64,000 nt of DNA from Dehalococcoidia bacterium (GTDB lineage: Bacteria; Chloroflexota; Dehalococcoidia; Lucifugimonadales; UBA6952): NCBI GenBank assembly GCA_022450525.1, contig JAKUQA010000002.1, forward strand, positions 62,001-126,000, in the 5' to 3' direction. Shown one piece after another: positions 52,849 through 61,283 of the stretch. The position numbers and the translations under genes are program-made. The notes below the pieces were generated by a model that was not told the origin of the DNA, ran no database searches, and was given only the letters and a program-made list of their open reading frames with translations. Position 1 is the first letter of the stretch. Each line of letters begins with the position of its first letter.

Positions 52849-53670
52849 ATGAGCATTGCATCAATAAATGGTGTTGAAATTTATTATGAAACATATGGTG
52901 AAGGTTTCCCAATTATTTTTTCGCATGAATTTGCTGGAGATTCCCAGAGCTGGATGCCACAGGTAAATTATTTTTCTAGAAAATATAAGGTAATTACATA
53001 TAATGACCGAGGATATCCTCCATCATCAGTGCCTGAAGGTGATGATAACTATTCACAAGAAAAATCCTTAGAAGACTTGCACGGATTATTAAACTACTTA
53101 GATATAAAAGAAGCATATATTGCCGGCCTTTCAATGGGTGGAGGTTTAGCAGTAAGTTTTGGCATTAAATACCCGCAAATTGCCAAAGCACTGATTATTG
53201 CAGGAGCTGGCAGCGGATCAGATAATTCAGATAATTGGAAAGAGTCGGTTAACAATCAGGCATCTTTAATGGAAAAAGATTTTACTTCTTGGGCAGATTC
53301 ATATGCAAATGGTCCACAACGATTACAATATAAATCTAAAGACCCAAAGGGATGGAATATATTTAGAGATGCACTTGTTAACCATTCTCCACTTGGCTCT
53401 GCTAATACTTTTAAAAACGTACAAGGTAAACGAAAGACTATATATGAATTGGAAAAGGAAATAGAAAAAATTGATATACCTTCTTTGATAATAGTTGGTG
53501 ATGAAGATGAACCCTGTATAAACCCTGGAATATTTTTAAAAAATAAAATGAAGAATGCTGGTCTTGTTTTTGTACCTAAAACTGGGCACACAGTAAATTT
53601 AGAAGAACCTTCGTTATTCAATCAGTTGATTGATGAATTTTTATCTAAAGTTGAAAATAATACATGGTAG
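52849..53670 (+). CDS. Alpha/beta hydrolase
   Basis: 273 residues. The nucleophile elbow is GLSMGG with Ser95, the SHEFAGDSQSW patch near 25-35 supplies the oxyanion side, GDEDEPC holds the acid, and the histidine is in TGHTVNLEEP near the end. Such proteins include enol-lactonases, epoxide hydrolases and lipases. A GGAG ribosome-binding site precedes the ATG. It begins 33 bases after the ART-like gene and ends three bases from a convergent nuclease gene. The reaction cannot be chosen from sequence. Confidence 0.9.
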   Translation: MSIASINGVEIYYETYGEGFPIIFSHEFAGDSQSWMPQVNYFSRKYKVITYNDRGYPPSSVPEGDDNYSQEKSLEDLHGLLNYLDIKEAYIAGLSMGGGLAVSFGIKYPQIAKALIIAGAGSGSDNSDNWKESVNNQASLMEKDFTSWADSYANGPQRLQYKSKDPKGWNIFRDALVNHSPLGSANTFKNVQGKRKTIYELEKEIEKIDIPSLIIVGDEDEPCINPGIFLKNKMKNAGLVFVPKTGHTVNLEEPSLFNQLIDEFLSKVENNTW

Positions 53671-53673
53671 AAT

Positions 53674-54060
53674 TTAATTCGTTTTAATTTCAATAAATTC
53701 CACTTTTCCATTTTCAACTAACTGTTGAATAGCTTTTTGTTTATTAGACATCCTACTATTACCAGATTTGAATTCTACTAAGAGTATTTTATTGTCTTCA
53801 AATTGAATTCCATCTATTGGATCTCCTAAAAATCTAAAATTTCTATGATCCCAAGGGTAATTTTCTGAAATGGGTATCCATTGTTCTAGTGTTAATCCTT
53901 GTTTTACTGCATTACTTCGTAAATTGCTATCTAGATTGGTAATTTTTGATTTGAGTTTATTATACTGATTTATAGTGATAATAAAGATTACTGTAAGAAG
54001 TACGCTGTATAATAGGAGTACATTTGAGTTTATGAATTCCCACAAGTTTGTACTTTCCAT
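53674..54060 (-). CDS. Membrane-anchored Hjc-like PD-(D/E)xK nuclease
   Basis: 128 residues. The first 35 residues hold one membrane helix (about 13-31). The C-terminal part matches the Holliday-junction-resolvase-related (Endonuc_Hjc) pattern: NFRFLGDPIDGIQFEDNKILLVEFKSG, with Asp83 and the Glu96-x-Lys98 pair as the metal-binding core, then SRMSNKQKAIQQLVENGKV. Database members with this layout are known in several phyla without settled roles. GGAG precedes the ATG. A membrane-tethered nuclease may act on incoming DNA, but this is speculation. Confidence 0.85.
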   Translation of the reverse strand: MESTNLWEFINSNVLLLYSVLLTVIFIITINQYNKLKSKITNLDSNLRSNAVKQGLTLEQWIPISENYPWDHRNFRFLGDPIDGIQFEDNKILLVEFKSGNSRMSNKQKAIQQLVENGKVEFIEIKTN

Positions 54061-54142
54061 ATGATGACTCCAGTTTATATTTAATATTTTATGTATATAA
54101 TAATATAGTATATTTTAGAATATTATTTTTTAGGAAATTATA

Positions 54143-54802
54143 ATGTCTCAAGAATTAGGTAAAATAGATAAAGCAAATACAGAAGATTATAAAAATAAAA
54201 GAAAATTATTTATGGTTCCAATTATCTTTACTCCATTTGAACCTAATCAAGATGCTGAAATTCTTATAACAAAATATTGGAACCAAGTTAAAAATCAAAT
54301 CAATAGTTTGACACAGTCACTTGGTATCGTTAAGCACATTTTTCACGAAACTCTTTCAGTGGGTGGGCACGAAGGTTTAGAACAATTGAAAAATATGAAT
54401 TCTAAGACTTATAGCTTTGTTCAAGAACAATGGGAATCTGGTGCAGAGATTCACGTAACAGAAGATCTTGTATCACTAACTGAGATGATTGATTTACAAC
54501 GTATAGCAAATATTCCATTTTCTTCAGAGGGTGTAAGATCAAAGATCGAAAGTTGGTATTCTGAAGTTGCTGCAAAGAGATTTTCTGCTATAAAAGAATC
54601 AATTGATTCGAAAATCAAATCAGATGAAATAGGTTTACTACTTATGAGTGAAAATCATAATATTGAATTTCCTGAAGATATTGAAGTGATTCATGTAAGC
54701 CCACCAGCATTACATGATTTTAGAAGATGGTTAGATGATTTTATACAAGAACAAATGAAAATGTATAGTCAAACGGAAGAAAATACTAATAAAGAGAGTT
54801 AA
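54143..54802 (+). CDS. Conserved-type cytoplasmic protein of unknown function
   Basis: 219 residues without signal or membrane segments. The patches KLFMVPIIFTPFEPN, HIFHETLSVGGHEGLEQL and SPPALHDFRRWLDDF look like a conserved family that I associate with Chloroflexota, but I know no function. The stop overlaps the next ATG as TAATG, so it is translationally coupled to a YtkA-like gene and probably belongs to the four-gene metal-type cluster. The promoter is not certain; TATAAT at 54096-54101 is a candidate, although it has no -35 box. Confidence 0.75.
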   Translation: MSQELGKIDKANTEDYKNKRKLFMVPIIFTPFEPNQDAEILITKYWNQVKNQINSLTQSLGIVKHIFHETLSVGGHEGLEQLKNMNSKTYSFVQEQWESGAEIHVTEDLVSLTEMIDLQRIANIPFSSEGVRSKIESWYSEVAAKRFSAIKESIDSKIKSDEIGLLLMSENHNIEFPEDIEVIHVSPPALHDFRRWLDDFIQEQMKMYSQTEENTNKES

Positions 54803-55353
54803 TGATTACAAAAAGAATTAAAAAAGAACTGCTATTAGCTGTTATCTTTTTTTATATATTAGGTTCTATTTCTATAGTTTATGGGAATGGTAGCTTAGGT
54901 GTAGTTTTGGTTGACGATATATCAGGTCCTTATAAAGTTGAAGTTAAAAGCTATGCCAAAAAACTACCTAAAGGTCCAGCTCATTTCAGTATATATATTT
55001 TTGATACCACAAAAAATGAAAACCTTGAAAATTTAAATGTAACTTACACAGCAATATCACCTAGTGGGAAAAGTTTGGCACCATTCATAGGATACATCGA
55101 AGATCCGATACCGAGTTTAGGAATAGAGGAGATGAATATTTCTTATGATTCTGATATTTTATTAGATGAAATTGGAATCTGGAAATTAAAAATTGATATT
55201 GATGGCCCTTTAGGGAAAACTACTGTGAATACTCAAGTGGAAATAGTAAGTATGATCATTAACTGGGGCTTAATTGCAGGTATATTAACTATCATACTTT
55301 TGGTATTACCAATGTCTATAATTTGGATTCGTTCTATTAACAAGGGAGGATAA
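54802..55353 (+). CDS. Exported YtkA/FixH-like Ig-fold protein with C-terminal anchor
   Basis: 183 residues. An N-terminal signal or anchor helix (about 9-28) precedes a beta-rich domain (SGPYKVEVKSYAKKLPKGPAHFSIYIFD, LNVTYTAISPSGKS, EIGIWKLKIDIDGPLG) similar to YtkA/FixH-type domains linked to copper or cytochrome oxidase assembly. A C-terminal helix at about 151-172 followed by RSINKGG is the stop-transfer anchor. It overlaps the preceding gene by one base and the lipoprotein gene starts one base after its stop. Confidence 0.75.
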   Translation: MITKRIKKELLLAVIFFYILGSISIVYGNGSLGVVLVDDISGPYKVEVKSYAKKLPKGPAHFSIYIFDTTKNENLENLNVTYTAISPSGKSLAPFIGYIEDPIPSLGIEEMNISYDSDILLDEIGIWKLKIDIDGPLGKTTVNTQVEIVSMIINWGLIAGILTIILLVLPMSIIWIRSINKGG

Positions 55354-55354
55354 T

Positions 55355-56131
55355 ATGAGATACTTTTTCTTATCACTTATTCTAGTTATGGTAATGGGAT
55401 GCGGTGGCGGAGAAGTCAAAGATATTACATATGATTTGGAAATTCACCATGGAGAGCTAGAAGAAAAACAAAGTTTGGAAGCAAACAAAGGTGACACAAT
55501 TACTTTTAATGTAAATAGTGACAGTTCATATGTTTTGCATTTACATGGATATGATCTTGAGGCTGAATTGCAAAAAGGTCAGAATAATAAAATATTAAAT
55601 TTTGAAGCAAATGCCACAGGTAAGTTTGATATAGCATTACATGAGGCTGGTGATGAACATTCTCATCATAGCCATGACCATGGGACCCATGGAGCAGAAC
55701 ATGAAAAGTGTGAGAACCAGTTTTCTACAACTGATAGTGCATCTCCATCAATTAATCTCGAAGTTGATAAAGATTCTACTAATGGTACTTTAATAATCAA
55801 ACCAAATATAAAGAATTTTACTTTGGTAGCTGGCTCAAATGATAAAAATGAACATAGCGATCATAATACTGAAACTACTAAGAAGGGTCATTGGCATTTA
55901 TATCTAAATAATGAATTAAAAGGGATGTATCATATGGATACATTGACCTTAAAAGATTTAGAACCTGGTGATTATAAAGTTCGCGTTGCTTTATCATCTA
56001 CAAGTCACTGTGAATATAATATTAGTGATGAAGTAGCAATAGAAATAATGGGTGAGAAAAAAGGGCACGATGGACACGGGCATGGACATGGTGGTGAAAA
56101 TATTATTGCATCACTTGAAGTATATCCTTAG
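55355..56131 (+). CDS. His-rich cupredoxin-like lipoprotein
   Basis: 258 residues. A lipoprotein signal with MVMGC (Cys16) leads to a cupredoxin-like domain: EIHHGELEEKQSLEANKGDTITFNV, then HLHGYDLEAELQKG and an FDIALH strand, with the HxHGYD pattern of extracellular copper-type domains. Next is a His stretch (about 99-119, HSHHSHDHGTHGAEH), a second beta domain with GHWHLYLNNELKGMYH, and a C-terminal GHDGHGHGHGG run. Such His runs bind Cu, Zn, Ni or Co. It is flanked by the YtkA-like gene and the GTG-started membrane protein gene. Metal binding is strongly suggested; identity of the metal is not. Confidence 0.85.
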   Translation: MRYFFLSLILVMVMGCGGGEVKDITYDLEIHHGELEEKQSLEANKGDTITFNVNSDSSYVLHLHGYDLEAELQKGQNNKILNFEANATGKFDIALHEAGDEHSHHSHDHGTHGAEHEKCENQFSTTDSASPSINLEVDKDSTNGTLIIKPNIKNFTLVAGSNDKNEHSDHNTETTKKGHWHLYLNNELKGMYHMDTLTLKDLEPGDYKVRVALSSTSHCEYNISDEVAIEIMGEKKGHDGHGHGHGGENIIASLEVYP

Positions 56132-56139
56132 GAGATTGA

Positions 56140-57582
56140 GTGATTAACAGAAATATTCGTTTTGCATTATTTATACTTTCGGTATGGATAATAAGTCCAA
56201 CCGCAGCTTTGGCCCATGGTTTTGGTGAAAGATATGACTTACCAATTCCTCTCTATCTGTATGTTCTAGGTGGAGGTTTAACTGTAACAATTTCTATTTT
56301 CTTTATTTCTTTTATGCTAAAAAAGGTTGATAGCAGTTTTGAGTATACTAGATTTAATTTTAGTACTAATATTTCTGAAAAATTATCATTCGTCCTTGTA
56401 TCATTTGTGCGTGTAATCTCTATATTGGTTTTTGTTGTATGTATTATTTCTGGATTTGTAGGAGATCAACAACCGTCTAATAATATTTTCCCAACATTTT
56501 TTTGGATTATATGGTGGGTAGGTATAGCTTACATTTCTGCCTTGATTTTTAATATCCATAATATTGTAAATCCATGGAACAATATTTATTTAATATATGA
56601 AAATTTTGTAAGATTATTTACAAAATCTAAGGTTAATCCCTGGTTTGATTATCCTAAGTCGTGGGGTTGGTGGCCTGCAGCACTTTTTATGTGGCTTTTA
56701 GCATGGATAGAATTAGTGTATCCGTACGCTGCTTTACCTTCTGCTTTATCCCGTATTTTGATTGTATATTCGGTAATAACAATAATAGGTATGTTAGTAT
56801 TTGGTAGATCGACATGGCTAAAGTATGGTGAGATATTTAATGTCGTATTTGATTTATTTAATCGATTTAGTCCTATTGTTTTTCTTAATGATCGTAAAAG
56901 TATAGAATTTAGATTTTTCGGAATGGGATTAAAAGATAACCGCGAAGTAAGAATGTCTTTAGTAATGACCCATTTATCAATTCTTTCTGTTATTGCATTT
57001 GATGGCTTTTCCTCAACGCCAATATGGGGAGAATTATTGGTTAATGTATATCCATTGGTAGAAGGTTTTGGTTCAAATGCTGTTTTACTTATAAAAACTT
57101 TGTTACTAGCAATGTTCCCATTATTCTTTTTGTTAGTGTATATGACTGTAATGTTTTTTATACATACTATTATAGGTAGAACTACTACAATTACAGAACT
57201 TGCTAAAACTTTCATTTTATCATTAGTCCCAATATCAATTGCTTACCATTTAGCACATTATTTAGGATTTTTGTTAATTCAAGGACAAATGATAATTCCT
57301 TTAATTTCGGATCCAGCAGGTTTAGGGTGGAATATTTTTAATACAGCTGATTATAAAATAAATATAGGAATTGTTGATGCCAGGTTTGCTTGGTATGCAT
57401 CAATAATATTTATAGTAATAGGACATATTTCAGCTGCCTACTTATCTCACGTGGCAGCAACTCAAAAATTTAAAGAATATAGAACAGTATTACTTAGTCA
57501 ATATCCAATGATGGTCTTAATGATCTTATATACAATGCTTAGTTTGTGGATGATAGCGCAACCAATTGTTGAAACAGGGTAA
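56140..57582 (+). CDS. Polytopic membrane protein, 'fenitrothion hydrolase'-annotated family
   Basis: 480 residues with about 11 or 12 membrane helices. A signal-like start ends in ALAHGFGERYDLPIPLYLYV, a motif I associate with proteins of Actinobacteria and Chloroflexota annotated as fenitrothion hydrolase (FedA/FedB-like), an annotation that rarely reflects function. Numerous His and Trp residues lie in the helices, notably HNIHNIVNPWNN-type loops, HLAHYLGF and IGHISAAYLSHVAATQ. The start is GTG with AGGAG upstream. It is the last gene of the cluster with the cupredoxin-like lipoprotein. A metal or quinone link is inference. Confidence 0.8.
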   Translation: MINRNIRFALFILSVWIISPTAALAHGFGERYDLPIPLYLYVLGGGLTVTISIFFISFMLKKVDSSFEYTRFNFSTNISEKLSFVLVSFVRVISILVFVVCIISGFVGDQQPSNNIFPTFFWIIWWVGIAYISALIFNIHNIVNPWNNIYLIYENFVRLFTKSKVNPWFDYPKSWGWWPAALFMWLLAWIELVYPYAALPSALSRILIVYSVITIIGMLVFGRSTWLKYGEIFNVVFDLFNRFSPIVFLNDRKSIEFRFFGMGLKDNREVRMSLVMTHLSILSVIAFDGFSSTPIWGELLVNVYPLVEGFGSNAVLLIKTLLLAMFPLFFLLVYMTVMFFIHTIIGRTTTITELAKTFILSLVPISIAYHLAHYLGFLLIQGQMIIPLISDPAGLGWNIFNTADYKINIGIVDARFAWYASIIFIVIGHISAAYLSHVAATQKFKEYRTVLLSQYPMMVLMILYTMLSLWMIAQPIVETG

Positions 57583-57586
57583 ATAT

Positions 57587-58336
57587 TTATTGAAAATATG
57601 CTCCACCATTTGCAAGGTAACACTGACCAGTAATATATCCTGCAAGTTCACTTGAAAGATAAACGGCTAATGAGGCAATCTCTTCAGGCGTTCCTTGTCT
57701 GCCAGCAGGTATACCAAGAGTTTCATGTATTCTTGTACCTACGTCTCCTAAACCTGCATCTCTTTCTACATCTATTGAACCAGGACCAATGCAATTTGCA
57801 GTAATATTATTTTTCCCAACTTCTCTTGCTAGGCCTCTTGTATATCCAACTATACCGAGTTTTACCATCGCTTTTGCTGCGCCAGCACCTAAATATGGGG
57901 CAATACCCGAATAATTAATTATACGTCCCCAATTATTTTTGATCATATGTGGTAGTACAGCCCCAGTTGTTTTAAAAGGCCCTGTAAGATTGACTTCAAT
58001 ATTTCTATCCCATTCTTCATCAATCGTTTCTAATACTGCATGTTGAGAACGAAAGACAGCATTGTTAATCAATACATCAACAGATCCGAATTTATCAGCC
58101 GCTTTAGTAACAAATTTATTAACCTGATCTTGATTAGTTACATCACAAAGTTCTGCAATTACATTTGCTCCTAATTCTTCCAATTCATGTGCAGTTTCTT
58201 GCAGAGGTTCAATACTTTTTTGTGTACACAAAACTAAGTTTGCTCCTTCCTCTGCCATTAATATTGCTGTTTGTTTTCCAATATTTCTGCTAGCGCCAGA
58301 TATCATTACTGTTTTACCTTCAAGTCCTGTTTTCAA
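57587..58336 (-). CDS. SDR-family protein lacking the catalytic tyrosine
   Basis: 249 residues from TTG 58336. This start has AAGGAG upstream and overlaps the previous stop as TTGA; an ATG further up would need a long overlap. The Rossmann dinucleotide site reads ISGASRNIGK, NNAV stands for NNAG, and the Ser is in INYSGIAP. At the YxxxK position the sequence is KAMVK, so the tyrosine is Lys; the Lys that follows is retained. The C-terminus GRQGTPEEIASLAVYLSS and GQCYLANGGAY are normal. The protein may have lost reductase activity or use another residue. It follows the queuosine transporter gene. Confidence 0.85.
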   Translation of the reverse strand: MKTGLEGKTVMISGASRNIGKQTAILMAEEGANLVLCTQKSIEPLQETAHELEELGANVIAELCDVTNQDQVNKFVTKAADKFGSVDVLINNAVFRSQHAVLETIDEEWDRNIEVNLTGPFKTTGAVLPHMIKNNWGRIINYSGIAPYLGAGAAKAMVKLGIVGYTRGLAREVGKNNITANCIGPGSIDVERDAGLGDVGTRIHETLGIPAGRQGTPEEIASLAVYLSSELAGYITGQCYLANGGAYFQ

Positions 58337-58962
58337 TCGTTTCTCCTTAGATTTTCCTTCTCGATTTCTTTTAATTTCCATACTATTAAATAAATTAATG
58401 GCGTATCAAGTACGGCGACACCTAATTTTATAATGTAGGTCATCCAAATCATATCCCAAAGTTCACTATTATTATATACGCCAAAAAATGCTACTATTAC
58501 AAAAATTACAGTATCTATTGCTTGAGATACAAGAGTTGAAGCATTATTTCTCAACCAAAGATATTTCCCTTTTGTATATTTTTTCCAAAAGTCAAAAGCA
58601 AAAACATCATGATGTTGACTAATTAGATAAGCCACCATTGATGCGATTACTATTCGTGGTACTGCTCCTAATATTGTATCGTAAGAAGATTGATCTTCCC
58701 AAAAGCTTGCTGAAGGTAATTGCCCTGCTATATATATTATTGAAGTCATTAAGATACTGGTTATAAAACCAAACCAAATTATTTTTGTAGCAGTTTTTTT
58801 CCCATAAACTTCAGATATAACATCAGATAATAAAAATGTTAAAGGGTAGGCGATTATACCAGCATCTATACCACCTGGGCCGAATTCTATTATCTTTACT
58901 GCTGTGATATTTGCCGTAATTAATAATGTGGAAAATATCATTGAAAGAGCAATTAGGTACAT
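58333..58962 (-). CDS. yhhQ: Queuosine precursor transporter (YhhQ family)
   Basis: 209 residues from ATG 58962, because the earlier in-frame Met at 59070 lies well inside the preceding zinc-ribbon gene. About six helices; the family marks are FGPGGIDAGIIAYPLTFLLSDVISEVYGKK, AYLISQHHDVFAFDFWKK and the RNNASTLVSQAIDTVIFVIVAF segment. These proteins import preQ0, preQ1 or queuine. AGAAAG is the only ribosome-binding-like stretch. The stop overlaps the SDR TTG by three bases. The rest of queuosine biosynthesis is not visible here. Confidence 0.92.
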   Translation of the reverse strand: MYLIALSMIFSTLLITANITAVKIIEFGPGGIDAGIIAYPLTFLLSDVISEVYGKKTATKIIWFGFITSILMTSIIYIAGQLPSASFWEDQSSYDTILGAVPRIVIASMVAYLISQHHDVFAFDFWKKYTKGKYLWLRNNASTLVSQAIDTVIFVIVAFFGVYNNSELWDMIWMTYIIKLGVAVLDTPLIYLIVWKLKEIEKENLRRND

Positions 58963-58985
58963 TGAATAAAACTTTCTATTATTAT

Positions 58986-59210
58986 TTATCCTGTAAACAT
59001 ATCTAGTATATTTGTACCGAGGCCACTTTTGCCTGAAGCGTAGAACTCTGTAAATCGACATTCGGTGCATATTACAGCAGTAAACCTTTTATTTTGAATG
59101 TTCATAAACCTTGAAAACCCTGACCCAGTAGCTCTAATTTCTTCGGTAGTATAATTGTTACTTGGACATTTAGAGCATTGATATTGGGTTTTGTTTGATT
59201 CCGTTGACAT
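58986..59210 (-). CDS. Zinc-ribbon protein
   Basis: 74 residues. Two Cys pairs (CSKC near residue 12 and CTEC near 49) with FTAVICTECRFTEFY mark a small zinc ribbon that could bind nucleic acid or act as an RNA polymerase-type accessory. The N-terminus is polar and the C-terminus ends LGTNILDMFTG. GGGAGAG precedes the ATG. It lies between npdG and the queuosine transporter gene, on the same strand. The family is the common bacterial zinc-ribbon DUF without known function. Confidence 0.8.
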   Translation of the reverse strand: MSTESNKTQYQCSKCPSNNYTTEEIRATGSGFSRFMNIQNKRFTAVICTECRFTEFYASGKSGLGTNILDMFTG

Positions 59211-59239
59211 TATTCTCTCCCTAATTATTTGTTAAATGT

Positions 59240-59905
59240 TTAAGTTATACCTTTTATTTGTATATTTGTCCTTGTTTTATATTTTTTATTTATAGTTAGA
59301 AGTAGTATTGTAATATTTTCTACGATAGATGAATTTGTTAAATCTCCGCCATCGACTGGCCTAAGGTTATTAATGGTTTTAGTGAGGTTCATTATGATTT
59401 CTTTAGCTTCTTTATCCTCTCCGCAAATTACAACGTCTCCTTCAATTATAGCATTGGGTTTTGAGAGTTCGACTGCACTTACGTTATGGAATGCTGAAAT
59501 GACACGAGTACTGGGAATTAATGTTTGTACTTGTTCTGCAGCAGAGCCTTCTTTGACATCAATAATCGACGGTTTACCATTTTCAAAACTCATTGGTACC
59601 ACAGTATTTACAACTATTTGTTCATTAATTTCTTTTTTTAGGTCTGTAATCAATTGATATTGGGCATTATATGGGACTGTAATGAATATTATTTCAGAAT
59701 AAAGACAACTATTTTTGTTTGTTTCACCATGGATTTTTGGAGCTTCTGGTAATATTGTCTCAAGTTTACCTATAAGTTCTGAAGACACCTCTTGGCTTTT
59801 TGTGACATCTCTTGAACCAATGTATATCTCATGTCCTGCCATTGCAAACCTTAAAGCTAAACCTTTACCTTCGGGACCAGTTCCTCCTAGAAATCCAATT
59901 TTCAA
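59240..59905 (-). CDS. npdG: F420H2:NADP oxidoreductase
   Basis: 221 residues. The start KIGFLGGTGPEGKGLALRFAMAGHEIYIGSR contains the NADP loop GGTGPEGKG (7-15) specific to NpdG-type proteins, and IIFITVPYNAQYQLI and VISAFHNVSAVEL follow. These enzymes move hydride between coenzyme F420 and NADP. The start is TTG, with AAAGGA nine bases upstream. It implies that the organism uses F420, as many Chloroflexota do. It is divergent from DUF1015 and upstream of the zinc-ribbon gene. Confidence 0.93.
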   Translation of the reverse strand: MKIGFLGGTGPEGKGLALRFAMAGHEIYIGSRDVTKSQEVSSELIGKLETILPEAPKIHGETNKNSCLYSEIIFITVPYNAQYQLITDLKKEINEQIVVNTVVPMSFENGKPSIIDVKEGSAAEQVQTLIPSTRVISAFHNVSAVELSKPNAIIEGDVVICGEDKEAKEIIMNLTKTINNLRPVDGGDLTNSSIVENITILLLTINKKYKTRTNIQIKGIT

Positions 59906-60014
59906 TCTTATATTCCTTTCTATATTATTAATATATTAACTCATTTTTATAGAAAATTATGATGGCTCATTATATCATTAAGATATAGTGGAAAAATTAA
60001 TTAACAGGAGTCTT

Positions 60015-61283
60015 ATGCCAAACATTATCCCTTTTAAAGGTCTTAGATATAATCTTAATACAAAAGATATTACATCAGTAGTGTCTCCTCCTTATGATGT
60101 GATTTCTTCGGATGAAAAAAAAGATCTTGAAAACAAAAGCAAATATAATGCCGTACATGTGGAATTACCTGGTCAAAATAACGAAGATTATTTACGTGCA
60201 TCAGAATTATTTGCATCTTGGATTAGAGAAGAGGTCATAATCCAAGATAAGATTCCATCTATATATCTTGCAAAGCATGAATTTTCTATAAATAACAAAA
60301 TAATTTCTCGATATGAAATTTATGCATCTTTAGAATTAGCATCTTTAGATTCAGGGACTATTTTGCCTCACGAAGAAACACGTTCAGGCCCAAAGATTGA
60401 TCGTTTAAAACTTATGGAAGCAACAGATATAAATTTTAGCCCAATAATGATGTTGTTTAGAGATCCTAAGAAAACAGTTACTCAAATAATTAATAATATT
60501 GTTCAATCTCCAGAATCTTTGTCTGCAGAAATAACTGAAAATGAAAAAGTTTATTTATGGGTTATTAATGATAGAGATATTATAGAAAAAATTTGCAAAG
60601 GGATCGGAGAATTTCCTTTACTAATTGCAGATGGCCATCATCGTTATGAAACAGCTTTAACTTACAGAGATGAAAATAATTTATCCAACAATGGTAAAAA
60701 TTTTATCATGGTTAATTGTATTGATATTCAAGATCCTGGTTTGTCTTTATTGCCATATCATCGAGGTTTACAATCTTTAACAGAAGAAGATATCGATAAA
60801 TTAGAAAGTACATTGATAGAATATTTCGAAGAAGTTCCTTTATCTCAATCTAGTCTTAAAGATTATGATTTAAAACAATTAGAACAAATGGTTATTGATA
60901 CTAATTACCCATGCATGATTTATGTGAATAAATTAACTAATGCTATTAGATTTTATAAAATTAGTAGCAAAATTAATTTTGAACACATCGAAACTAATTT
61001 TGATCCAAAACTATTTATAAGATGTGAGGGTTGGGTTTTATATGAAGGAGTCTTTAAAAATTGTTTTCATGATCATTTGGAGCAAAAAGTGGTCTATTTC
61101 CACGATTTAGATGAAGAAATTGAAGATAATACTACCCAAGTATTATTTTTAGTAAAACCATTTCCATTAGATTTATTTGAAGAAATTGTTGATTTAGGTT
61201 TGAAGCTTCCTCCCAAATCAACCTATTTTCATCCTAAAGTGCCAACAGGTTTTGTCTATAATTCTTTGAAAGAAAACATTTAA
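60015..61283 (+). CDS. DUF1015 family protein
   Basis: 422 residues from ATG 60015, chosen for CAGGAG five bases upstream; a GTG at 59988 would add nine residues before it. The family core is visible as PFKGLRYN, VVSPPYDVIS, LPHEETRSGPKIDRLKLMEAT and LLIADGHHRYETAL. Its function is unknown, although in many genomes it sits beside serA and a class V aminotransferase, as here. The stop overlaps the convergent serA stop (TTAA, 61280-61283). A link to serine metabolism or a kinase activity is inferred from neighbours only. Confidence 0.93.
   Translation: MPNIIPFKGLRYNLNTKDITSVVSPPYDVISSDEKKDLENKSKYNAVHVELPGQNNEDYLRASELFASWIREEVIIQDKIPSIYLAKHEFSINNKIISRYEIYASLELASLDSGTILPHEETRSGPKIDRLKLMEATDINFSPIMMLFRDPKKTVTQIINNIVQSPESLSAEITENEKVYLWVINDRDIIEKICKGIGEFPLLIADGHHRYETALTYRDENNLSNNGKNFIMVNCIDIQDPGLSLLPYHRGLQSLTEEDIDKLESTLIEYFEEVPLSQSSLKDYDLKQLEQMVIDTNYPCMIYVNKLTNAIRFYKISSKINFEHIETNFDPKLFIRCEGWVLYEGVFKNCFHDHLEQKVVYFHDLDEEIEDNTTQVLFLVKPFPLDLFEEIVDLGLKLPPKSTYFHPKVPTGFVYNSLKENI

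Noticed and set aside
53256-53621. A 121-codon minus-strand ORF across the alpha/beta hydrolase gene
   Set aside because: The plus-strand gene has a complete catalytic triad; the antisense frame has a shadow composition.
56649-57215. A 188-codon minus-strand ORF opposite the polytopic membrane gene
   Set aside because: Its composition is a mirror of the hydrophobic helices on the plus strand, and it has no ribosome-binding site or recognisable motif.
58963-59070. The 36 extra N-terminal codons of the queuosine precursor transporter gene
   Set aside because: They are read inside the zinc-ribbon gene in another frame, are rich in Arg and Tyr and precede the true membrane-protein start.
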